Shown one piece after another: positions 1-7,492 of a stretch of DNA of 64,000 bases (its first letter is position 1; each line of letters begins with the position of its first letter). The notes beneath the pieces were generated by a model. It was not told the DNA's origin. It saw only the letters and a program-made list of their open reading frames with translations, and made no database searches. The stretch spans positions 620,001-684,000 of the forward strand of contig NZ_JAUTBL010000001.1 of the NCBI RefSeq assembly GCF_030819275.1, read 5' to 3'. A program made the translations under genes and the position numbers. The stretch comes from Agrobacterium larrymoorei. Its GTDB lineage: Bacteria > Pseudomonadota > Alphaproteobacteria > Rhizobiales > Rhizobiaceae.

Positions 1-1007
1 TGGCGTGCGTGGCAAAAGCGAGCCTCACACTTCCAGCCAAGTTGTCGCTGGTGAAGAAGCCGGACGTGATCATTGCTCGCAATCTGGAAATGCTGGCGCT
101 TGCCCGGCGCGCCGTCAGCCACTTTGGCGCGCATGTTCCGGTCGTCTATGAGTGTCTCGACATCCACAGGCTTCTGTTGAACGAAGGACTGCCCGGCAAA
201 CTGCTGAACGCGGTTCAGCGCGCGCTCGGGCGGAACGTCAAACTTCTCATCACAAGTTCACCGGCATTCGTGGAGAATTACTTCAAGCCCCGTTCCGGTC
301 TCAACCTTCCCGTGCTGCTGCAGGAAAACAAGGTTCTGGCGCTGGATGCCGACGACACGAGCGCCCCCTCCCCGCGCGTGCCGCAAGTGGGAGAACAATG
401 GAAGATTGGCTGGTTCGGTGCATTGCGCTGCCGCAAGTCTCTCCAAATCCTGGCAGACTTCGCCGCAAAGATGGATGGCAAGGTCGAAGTCGTCCTGCGC
501 GGCCGCCCGGCCTATTCAGAATTCGATGACTTCGATAGCTTCGTCGCACGTACGCCTCATCTCACTTTCTATGGCCCATACAAAAATCCGGAGGATCTGG
601 CCTCGATCTATAACGATGTCCAGTTCACCTGGGCTATAGACTTCTTCGAAGAAGGACAGAACTCGAGCTGGCTTTTGCCGAATAGGCTCTATGAAGGCGG
701 TCTCCACGGCGCGCTCCCGATTGCGGTCGCGGGCACTGAAACGGCGCGCTTTCTGCAGCAGCGGAATATCGGTCATGTTCTTGAGAAAGCCAGCGTTGCA
801 TCGCTTGAAGCGATGTTCTCCGCACTAAGCGATGCCTCCTATCTGCAAAGCTTCCAAACGCTGGCCGCGATCGAACGGCAGCAATGGATCACGGATCAGA
901 GCGACTGCCGGGAGCTTGTCCGCGTGCTTCAAACTCTGACGATGCAACCGGATGGGCGCCCGGTCGATGCCGTTCTTTCGATGGCTTTGAGCGGGAGGAC
1001 TTCATGA
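1..1007 (+). CDS. exoL: Succinoglycan glucosyltransferase ExoL (5' truncated)
   Basis: This is the C-terminal part of a GT-B-like glycosyltransferase whose reading frame is open to the window edge, so the true start probably lies upstream; about 333 residues are visible, and rhizobial ExoL is roughly 400. The name rests mainly on order: exoL-exoA-exoM-exoO-exoP is the order in the Sinorhizobium succinoglycan cluster. In that pathway ExoL adds the third sugar, a beta-1,4-linked glucose, to the lipid-linked octasaccharide on the cytoplasmic face of the inner membrane. A GWFGALR stretch near residue 135 and a late PNRLYEGG stretch near residue 225 resemble donor-binding loops of GT4-like enzymes. 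Its stop overlaps the exoA start (ATGA), implying translational coupling. An in-frame GTG at base 9 is possible but unlikely to be the true start. Confidence 0.8.
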   Translation, partial: ACVAKASLTLPAKLSLVKKPDVIIARNLEMLALARRAVSHFGAHVPVVYECLDIHRLLLNEGLPGKLLNAVQRALGRNVKLLITSSPAFVENYFKPRSGLNLPVLLQENKVLALDADDTSAPSPRVPQVGEQWKIGWFGALRCRKSLQILADFAAKMDGKVEVVLRGRPAYSEFDDFDSFVARTPHLTFYGPYKNPEDLASIYNDVQFTWAIDFFEEGQNSSWLLPNRLYEGGLHGALPIAVAGTETARFLQQRNIGHVLEKASVASLEAMFSALSDASYLQSFQTLAAIERQQWITDQSDCRELVRVLQTLTMQPDGRPVDAVLSMALSGRTS

Positions 1008-2020
1008 AGTTAGTCTCCATTCCCAATGTGAAGACATTGATCGTCATTCCTTGCCTCAACGAGGCACGAACGATCGACGATCTGCTGTTGAAATTTTCCA
1101 GCACGTTGAATCATCCCGATGACCGGATCATCGTCGCGGATGGCGGCAGCGAGGATGGAACCCGTGACATCGTTGCCGCTTTCTCCAGACAGGATCAGCG
1201 CGTCATTCTGCTTGCCAACCCCAAGCGCATCCAGAGTGCGGGCATCAACCTCGCAATAGAGGTCTTCGGAGCGGGCTACGACTATATGATCCGTATCGAT
1301 GCGCATGGCGACTATCCTGACGACTATTGCCATCGTCTGGTGGAAGACGCTGTGGCGATGGGCGCGGATTCGGTGGTCGTCGCCATGGACACTGTTGGCC
1401 ATGGCACGTTTCAGAAGGCGACCGCCGCTGCGCAGAATTCCAAGCTCGGCAATGGCGGCTCAAAGCATCGCGAAGGTGCCAAGGGTCGCTGGATCGATCA
1501 CGGTCATCATGCCCTGATGCGGATCGAGGCCTTCAAGGCGGTCGGCGGCTATGATGAAAGCTTCAGCCACAATGAGGACGCTGAACTCGATCACCGCCTG
1601 CGCAAGGCGGGCTTCCGCATCTGGATGACCGACAAGACACGCATGACCTATTATCCGCGCGCCAGCATCGGTCCGCTGTTTCGCCAATACATGGCTTATG
1701 GTCGGGGAAGAGCGAAGAACCTGCTGAAGCACCGCGCCATTCCGAAAATCCGCCAGATGATCCCGCTTGCGGTGTTGCCCTGTGCGGCTCTCGCGCTCTT
1801 CGGCTTTGTCCACTGGATCGCCCTTATCCCACTTTGCCTCTGGATTGCCGCATGTCTGGGCTATGGCCTCTGGATGGCAATTGGAGAGAAGAATCCTTAC
1901 GGGCCGCTTGCGGCCGTCTCGGCAATGACCATGCATCTGGCTTGGTCGACAGGTTTTTGGTGTGAGCTTCTGGGCTCTTTCGCCACGCCCCAGCCACTTG
2001 CAGGAAAGGCTGTCTCGTGA
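1004..2020 (+). CDS. exoA: Succinoglycan glucosyltransferase ExoA (GT2)
   Basis: The 338-residue family-2 glycosyltransferase matches the usual ExoA length. In succinoglycan synthesis ExoA adds the second sugar, a beta-1,3-linked glucose, to lipid-linked galactose. The N-terminal GT-A fold shows the nucleotide-sugar motif IVADGGSEDGT, an IDAH metal-binding region and the late NEDAELDHRLRKAG segment typical of ExoA-type enzymes. Two hydrophobic segments near the C terminus would anchor it in the inner membrane. The ATG at 1004 is chosen over a longer in-frame extension because a GGGAGGAC ribosome site sits just upstream and the ATG overlaps the exoL stop. Its own stop overlaps the exoM GTG start. 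Confidence 0.9.
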   Translation: MKLVSIPNVKTLIVIPCLNEARTIDDLLLKFSSTLNHPDDRIIVADGGSEDGTRDIVAAFSRQDQRVILLANPKRIQSAGINLAIEVFGAGYDYMIRIDAHGDYPDDYCHRLVEDAVAMGADSVVVAMDTVGHGTFQKATAAAQNSKLGNGGSKHREGAKGRWIDHGHHALMRIEAFKAVGGYDESFSHNEDAELDHRLRKAGFRIWMTDKTRMTYYPRASIGPLFRQYMAYGRGRAKNLLKHRAIPKIRQMIPLAVLPCAALALFGFVHWIALIPLCLWIAACLGYGLWMAIGEKNPYGPLAAVSAMTMHLAWSTGFWCELLGSFATPQPLAGKAVS

Positions 2021-2949
2021 CGAATCATCCCGCAACTCCTGTGAAAGTCGATATCGGCATCTGCACCTATCGCCGCCCGATGGTGATGGATACGCTGCTC
2101 TCGCTGTTCCGGTTGGATGTGCCAGAGAACGTGTCCGTGCGTCTGATCGTCGCCGACAATGACGCAGAGCCATCCGCGCGGGAGCTGGTCAACGCCCTGC
2201 AACAGCGAGCGCCTTTCCCGATCCATTACGTCCATTGCCCGAAATCCAACATCTCGATTGCCCGCAATGCTTGCCTCTCCGAGTGCGAGGCCGACTATCT
2301 GGCCTTCATCGATGATGATGAGACCGCGCCTGCAAACTGGCTGACCGAGCTTTTGAAGACGGCACAGGAAACCCAAGCCGATGCCGTGCTCGGCCCGGTG
2401 ACGGCGCTTTACGCGGAGGATGCGCCGGGCTGGATGACAAAGGGCGACTTCCACTCGACGCGGCCTGTCTGGGTCAATGGCGACATCATTACTGGCTACA
2501 CCTGCAACACGCTTCTGCGCATGGCCTCTCCTGCGGTCAAAGGCCGGCGCTTCGCCCTGTCGCTTGGACAAAGCGGTGGGGAAGACACGCATTTCTTCAC
2601 CCATATGCATCAGGACGGTGGACGCATCGCTTACTCGGAAAACGCCTTGCTCACAGAGCCTGTACCGCAAAGCCGTGCCAGCTTCATCTGGCTTGCCAAA
2701 CGGCGTTTTCGCTCCGGCCAGACGCACGGACGTTTGCAGGCCGAGCAGAAGGCGGGGCTCCGACGCCTTCCGCTGATCCTGTCGACGGCCGCAAAGATCA
2801 CCTATTGTGCGGCCAGCACCCTTCTCACCGCTTTCGATCCTGTCCGTCGCAGCCGTTCGGCTCTGCGCACCTCACTTCATGCGGGGTCGCTAAGCGGCAT
2901 CTTCGGCGTTCGTGAAATCCGCCAATATGGCACTGTGGAGGCTGCATGA
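2017..2949 (+). CDS. exoM: Succinoglycan glucosyltransferase ExoM (GT2)
   Basis: This 310-residue GT2 enzyme equals the usual ExoM length. In the succinoglycan pathway ExoM adds the fourth sugar, a beta-1,4-linked glucose. The N terminus reads as a GT-A fold beginning with DIGICTYRRP, followed by the DxD-like run FIDDDE that would bind the metal and UDP-glucose, and a QSGGEDTHF segment around residue 187 that fits the acceptor/catalytic base region. There are no obvious long membrane spans, so it is probably peripheral on the cytoplasmic face. It starts at GTG 2017 inside the exoA stop and ends inside the exoO ATG, both four-base overlaps, so the genes are tightly coupled. Confidence 0.88.
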   Translation: MTNHPATPVKVDIGICTYRRPMVMDTLLSLFRLDVPENVSVRLIVADNDAEPSARELVNALQQRAPFPIHYVHCPKSNISIARNACLSECEADYLAFIDDDETAPANWLTELLKTAQETQADAVLGPVTALYAEDAPGWMTKGDFHSTRPVWVNGDIITGYTCNTLLRMASPAVKGRRFALSLGQSGGEDTHFFTHMHQDGGRIAYSENALLTEPVPQSRASFIWLAKRRFRSGQTHGRLQAEQKAGLRRLPLILSTAAKITYCAASTLLTAFDPVRRSRSALRTSLHAGSLSGIFGVREIRQYGTVEAA

Positions 2950-3938
2950 GCGCATTGCAAACCGAACCGGATGTGACCTTCGTCATCGCGGCCTACAAGG
3001 CAGCCGATACGATTGTCGCGGCGATCGACAGCGCTCTGGCGCAAGAGAACGTCGCCCTTGAGGTGGTGGTGGTCGATGACTGCTCGCCGGACGAGACGCG
3101 CGCTGTCGTTAAAGCAGTGACCGAGCGCGATCCCCGCGTCAAACTGATAGCCCTCGACAGCAATCTCGGTCCCGGGGGCGCACGCAATGCCGGGATCGAC
3201 GCTGCCCAGGGACGTTGGATCGCCGTGCTCGATTCCGACGACATGGTCTATCCGGAGCGCATGGCGCAGATGATCATGCGCGCCGAGAAAGCCAACGCGG
3301 ATATCGCCGTCGACAATCTGGATGTCGTCTATAGCGATGGACGCCCGCGCGAGACGATGTTCGAGCCCGCCTTCCTGCAAGCAAGAAGGTTGCTCACACT
3401 CGAAGACTTCATTCGCTCCAACATCCTCTTCAAGTCCACTTTCAATTTTGGCTACGTAAAGCCGATTTTCCGTCGCGATTTCCTTAATGACCACGGCCTT
3501 CGCTTTCGCCAGGATCTGCGCATAGGCGAGGATTACCTTCTTCTGGCGTCAGCGCTCGCGTCCGGTGCCTCTTGTGTCATCGAGCCGATGCCTGGATATG
3601 TTTATAATATCCGGCAGGGCTCCATTTCGCGCGTGCTCGAACTCCATCACGTCGATGCGATGATCGCCGCAGACAAGGAATTCTTGCGCCAGTACGCGCT
3701 TCTGCCGGCGGCGATGGACGCGCAGGCCGACAGAACGAGAAGCCTTATCCAGGCCAGGCACTTCCTGATGCTGGTCGACAGCATCAAACGACGCTCCGTA
3801 TCAGACACGATCAGGATCGCGCTTCGCGACCCTGCCGCAATCAAACATCTCCGCATGCCGATTTCCATCAGACTGCAAAAGCTGAAGAAAACGCTTCTTC
3901 CTTCAGCCTTATCTTCGGCAATGCCGGCCAGAAACTGA
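2946..3938 (+). CDS. exoO: Succinoglycan glucosyltransferase ExoO (GT2)
   Basis: A 330-residue GT2 enzyme. The fold opens with TFVIAAYKAADTI, then the VVVVDDCSPDET donor motif and the LDSDD metal-binding motif near residue 97, and an acceptor-side IGEDYLL segment near residue 190. ExoO adds the fifth sugar, the first beta-1,6-linked glucose that starts the side chain. The start overlaps the exoM stop. After exoO the Sinorhizobium cluster carries exoN (UDP-glucose pyrophosphorylase); here only 71 bases separate exoO from exoP, so that gene is absent from this position. Assignment to ExoO over other exo GT2 paralogues rests on order and length. Confidence 0.87.
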   Translation: MSALQTEPDVTFVIAAYKAADTIVAAIDSALAQENVALEVVVVDDCSPDETRAVVKAVTERDPRVKLIALDSNLGPGGARNAGIDAAQGRWIAVLDSDDMVYPERMAQMIMRAEKANADIAVDNLDVVYSDGRPRETMFEPAFLQARRLLTLEDFIRSNILFKSTFNFGYVKPIFRRDFLNDHGLRFRQDLRIGEDYLLLASALASGASCVIEPMPGYVYNIRQGSISRVLELHHVDAMIAADKEFLRQYALLPAAMDAQADRTRSLIQARHFLMLVDSIKRRSVSDTIRIALRDPAAIKHLRMPISIRLQKLKKTLLPSALSSAMPARN

Positions 3939-4009
3939 ACGCAGCGGGACAGCCGAAGGCAATCCACTGCCACGCGTCCCGCGCCCATAAAAAATGACAA
4001 GGTAGGTCC

Positions 4010-6358
4010 ATGAACCAGAAAACCTTTAGATCGAACGGCCATTTCCCGGACCCTGCAAAGGATTCCGACACCTTTATCGACCTCGACCGCCTGTGGGCTG
4101 CTGTGGTACGCCGGGCCAATATCATTGGCGCTTGCGTCGTCGCGAGCATGGTTCTGGCTGGACTTTACCTCGTTCTGGCAACCCCGGTTTATACCGCAAT
4201 GACGCAGGTGCTTCTCGACGAAAGCCTGTCTCGTTACGCCGAGGAGGAGAGCCCGGTCCCTGCAGCCCAGGTCATCGACAACCGCATTGCCAGCGCTGTC
4301 GAAATCCTGAAGTCGAAAGAGATGGCTCTGACTGTCGTGGACAAGGCAAAGCTTGACGAGAATGACACCATCGTCAACCCGCCGACGGGCCCTGTCGATA
4401 TCGTCAAATCCTCCGTCAAAGCCGTGGTCGACCTGCTGACGCCAAGCGACACCCCTGCTTCGGAAGAGGCGATCCGCAACGGCAAACGCGAAAAGGCAGC
4501 TGCCGTTATTCAACAGGCGCTGACGGTGGAACGCGTGGGACGAAGCTCGGTTATTGCGATCTCCATTCGCTCCACCGACCGCCAGCTTGCCGCCAACATC
4601 GCCAAGACCTACGCCAACTCCTATCTGACCGAACAGTTGAACGCCAATTTCGATGCATCGGAACGCGCTTCGGTCTGGCTACAGGAACGTCTGACGGATC
4701 TCAATCAGCGCGCGCAGGCCGCTTCGCTCGCCGTCGAAAAATACAAGTCCGACAACAACATTGTATCGTCGCGAGGCGAGTTGATGTCGGAAGGCCAGCT
4801 TGCCGATCTGAACGGGCAATTGATTGCAGCGCAAGCTGATGCGGCGACGGCACAGGCGCGCTACTCTCAATACAAGTCGATTATCGACCAGGGGCCGGAC
4901 AACGCGGTCAATAACGCTGTCGTTTCAGCACGCGACACCGACAATACGGTCATTCAGGATCTGCGCAAACGCTACATCGGCATTTCGGACCGAGAGCGCG
5001 GCGTGATCCAGCAGTTTGGCAAGGATCATCCGCAGGCTATCGCTCTCGAGGCCGAGAAAAAGGATTTGGCGGGCCAGATCTACCAGGAACTCCAGCAGTT
5101 GACTGGCAGCTTCAAGAATGAATTCGATGTCACGCAATCGCGTGTACAGTCCTTGCGCGACAACATCGACCGGGTGGCCGGCCGCAATTCCCAGACCAAC
5201 ATAACGATGGTCAAGCTTCGGGAACTGGAGCAGCAGGCAACTGCGCTGAAAACGCTTTACGAATCCTATCTCGGTCGCTTCGAAGAGGCTTCGCAGAAGC
5301 AGTCCTTCCCGATTGCAAAGGCACGCGTCATCTCCGAAGCCGGCCTGCCGACATCGCCTTCCAGCCCGAAAAAGACCATGACGATGGCGCTGTCGATCGT
5401 GCTTGGCCTGATGCTCGGTGGCGGCCTAGCCGCGGTGCTGGAATTCCGGGATCGCTACTTCCACACCGGCGCCGACGTGCGTGACAATCTGCGGATGCGC
5501 TTCCTGGGCTACCTGCCGTTCATTGGTGAGAAGGGGGTAGAAACCGGAAAGTCGGAAACTGGCGCGGCCACGCCGGATGTGCCTGATACCAATATCGAAG
5601 ACAACGGGCAGGTCTCTTTCCAAAAGATGCTGCGGCTTGCCGTGGACAGCCCGCACTCCAGCTTCACCGAGACGCTGCGCAACGTGAAACTGACGGCCGA
5701 TGTGGTGATCCAAGAGCGTCAGTGCCGTGTGATTGGCGTGATCTCCTGCCTGCCGAATGAAGGCAAGTCGGTCGTCGCACTCAATCTCGCGGGGCTCATC
5801 GCCACAACGGGCAAGCGCACGCTGGTGGTGGATGCCGATATTCGCAATCCCGGCCTCAGCCGCATGCTGACCACGCGCCAGTCGGCAGGCCTGGTCGAAG
5901 TCGTTCTGGATGATGTTCCATGGACCAAGGCAGTCAAGGTCGATAGTCGGACCAAGATGGGCATACTGCCGGTCTCCGTCAGCAATCAGTTCGCCCATTC
6001 GAGCGAATTGCTCGCGTCTGCGGGTATGCGCAAGTTCATGGAATCCGCCCGTGAAGCCTGCGATTACATCATCGTTGACTTGGCGCCAGTCGTACCGGTG
6101 ATCGATGCCAAGGCCTTTGCCTCGCAGGTAGATGGCTTCGTGTTCGTCACCGAATGGGGCAAGACACCGATCCAGATGGTTCAAAACCTGATGAACCACG
6201 AACCGGAAATCGCCAGCAAGACACTGGGTATCGTTTTGAACAAGACGGATATGGCGGAGCTTCAGCGCTATGCAGACCCCGGTGGCTCTGAACATTACCA
6301 CGAGCAGTTCGGCGCCTATTATGCCGACGCCAAAAAGCCCGTGCCGGAAACGGTTTGA
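4010..6358 (+). CDS. exoP: Succinoglycan polymerisation/export protein ExoP (Wzz domain plus BY-kinase)
   Basis: The 782-residue protein matches ExoP. An N-terminal Wzz domain starts with a membrane segment near residues 40-60, continues as a long coiled-coil periplasmic region (about 200-440), and closes with a second membrane segment near 455-475. The cytoplasmic part is a bacterial tyrosine autokinase: Walker A LPNEGKS at 581-587, the VVDADIR Walker A' motif near 606, and a short tyrosine-containing tail (HYHEQFGAYY). ExoP sets succinoglycan chain length and acts in polymerisation and export with ExoQ and ExoT. The ATG at 4010 follows a GGTAGG site. It is the last exo gene, followed by a good terminator. 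Confidence 0.92.
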   Translation: MNQKTFRSNGHFPDPAKDSDTFIDLDRLWAAVVRRANIIGACVVASMVLAGLYLVLATPVYTAMTQVLLDESLSRYAEEESPVPAAQVIDNRIASAVEILKSKEMALTVVDKAKLDENDTIVNPPTGPVDIVKSSVKAVVDLLTPSDTPASEEAIRNGKREKAAAVIQQALTVERVGRSSVIAISIRSTDRQLAANIAKTYANSYLTEQLNANFDASERASVWLQERLTDLNQRAQAASLAVEKYKSDNNIVSSRGELMSEGQLADLNGQLIAAQADAATAQARYSQYKSIIDQGPDNAVNNAVVSARDTDNTVIQDLRKRYIGISDRERGVIQQFGKDHPQAIALEAEKKDLAGQIYQELQQLTGSFKNEFDVTQSRVQSLRDNIDRVAGRNSQTNITMVKLRELEQQATALKTLYESYLGRFEEASQKQSFPIAKARVISEAGLPTSPSSPKKTMTMALSIVLGLMLGGGLAAVLEFRDRYFHTGADVRDNLRMRFLGYLPFIGEKGVETGKSETGAATPDVPDTNIEDNGQVSFQKMLRLAVDSPHSSFTETLRNVKLTADVVIQERQCRVIGVISCLPNEGKSVVALNLAGLIATTGKRTLVVDADIRNPGLSRMLTTRQSAGLVEVVLDDVPWTKAVKVDSRTKMGILPVSVSNQFAHSSELLASAGMRKFMESAREACDYIIVDLAPVVPVIDAKAFASQVDGFVFVTEWGKTPIQMVQNLMNHEPEIASKTLGIVLNKTDMAELQRYADPGGSEHYHEQFGAYYADAKKPVPETV

Positions 6359-6370
6359 TCAAGCAACAAA

Positions 6371-6397
6371 ATGCCCGCCCTCAAGCGGGCATTTCTC
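6371..6397 (+). terminator. Rho-independent terminator after exoP
   Basis: Eight paired bases (ATGCCCGC with GCGGGCAT) and a six-base loop lie 12 bases after the exoP stop and are followed by TTCTC. This probably ends the exo transcript. Confidence 0.75.
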
Positions 6398-6482
6398 ATG
6401 TCAGGCACTATAGCGGGGTGGATTTCCAGATCATTTTCCGACTTTATGTCGGCTCAGCCGATCTTATTCAGGACAATGACCC

Positions 6483-7427
6483 ATGACCTCCCCTATCGCT
6501 TACGTTTCCCGCTCAGCCGATGATGAGGAGGCGACGTGGATCGAAACGCTTTCGAAGGCGATGCCGGAGGAACAGATTGTCTCCATACGGCAGATGACGG
6601 AGGAGCAGCGGCAAGCCGCTGAGATCGCGATCGTCGCCAATCCCGATCCCGCTGACATTGCCAGGCTTCCCGGCCTGAAATGGATCCACAGCCTCTGGGC
6701 TGGCGTGGAACGGATCGTTTCGGAACTTGGGCCAACCGCACCCCCCATCGTGCGGCTGACAGACCCGGAACTGGCACGCGTCATGGGAGAAGCGGTTCTC
6801 GCCTGGACCTATTATCTGCATCGCAACATGCCGGCCTACCGACAGCAGCAGGAAAAGAAGATCTGGAAAGACTTGGAATACCGCCATCCAAAAGACGTCA
6901 CGGTCGGTCTGATCGGGCTTGGCCTGCTTGGCACCGAAGCCGCGAAACGTCTTCTAGGCGCCGGTTTCAATGTCATGGGCTGGAGCCGCTCGCTGAAAGA
7001 CCTTGAAGGCGTGGCGACGGTATCGGGCGAAGAGGGGCTGAACGAGCTTCTGGCAAAAAGCGATATCGCCGTCTGCCTCGTTCCGTTGACGGCAGAGACC
7101 CGTGGCCTCATCAATGCCCGTCGCTTGCAGCGCATGAAGCCGGGCGCATCGATCATCAATTTCGCCAGGGGCGCGGTTATCGTAGCCGATGATCTTCTGT
7201 CCTCGCTGGACAGCGGTCATATCGCCCACGCCGTTCTCGATGTCTTCGAGAAAGAGCCTCTCGACCAGGGTTCACCGTTCTGGAGCCATCCGAACGTTAC
7301 CGTTCTTCCCCATATCTCGGCGCCGACCGACCCAAGCTCATCTGCCGCAATCGTCGCTCAGAACATCCACAATTGGCGAAAGACCGGTGAATTGCCGATG
7401 ACGGTCGATATGCAGCGGGGCTATTGA
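6483..7427 (+). CDS. GhrA-like D-2-hydroxyacid dehydrogenase (glyoxylate/hydroxypyruvate reductase type)
   Basis: A 314-residue cytosolic enzyme of the D-isomer 2-hydroxyacid dehydrogenase family. It shows the Rossmann motif GLIGLGLLGTEAAK near residue 141, the catalytic arginine in NFARGAV, the glutamate in DVFEKEPL and the histidine in LPHISA. The short N-terminal substrate domain with IHSLWAGVERI is typical of the GhrA (YcdW) branch, which reduces glyoxylate and hydroxypyruvate with NADPH. The exact substrate cannot be read from sequence. It stands alone between the exoP terminator and a perfect 12-bp inverted repeat, so it is probably monocistronic and unrelated to exopolysaccharide synthesis. 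Confidence 0.85.
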   Translation: MTSPIAYVSRSADDEEATWIETLSKAMPEEQIVSIRQMTEEQRQAAEIAIVANPDPADIARLPGLKWIHSLWAGVERIVSELGPTAPPIVRLTDPELARVMGEAVLAWTYYLHRNMPAYRQQQEKKIWKDLEYRHPKDVTVGLIGLGLLGTEAAKRLLGAGFNVMGWSRSLKDLEGVATVSGEEGLNELLAKSDIAVCLVPLTAETRGLINARRLQRMKPGASIINFARGAVIVADDLLSSLDSGHIAHAVLDVFEKEPLDQGSPFWSHPNVTVLPHISAPTDPSSSAAIVAQNIHNWRKTGELPMTVDMQRGY

Positions 7428-7451
7428 TCAAGACGGTGAGCCATCGATCAA

Positions 7452-7480
7452 GCGTGTCACGATTTAAAATCGTGACACGC
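7452..7480. terminator. Bidirectional terminator hairpin between convergent genes
   Basis: A perfect 12-bp inverted repeat (GCGTGTCACGAT, loop TTAAA, then its complement) lies between the ends of the dehydrogenase (plus) and the hybrid kinase (minus). There is no strong T tract on either side, so termination may be partial or the hairpin may protect 3' ends. Confidence 0.65.
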
Positions 7481-7492
7481 CCTGATAGCTGA

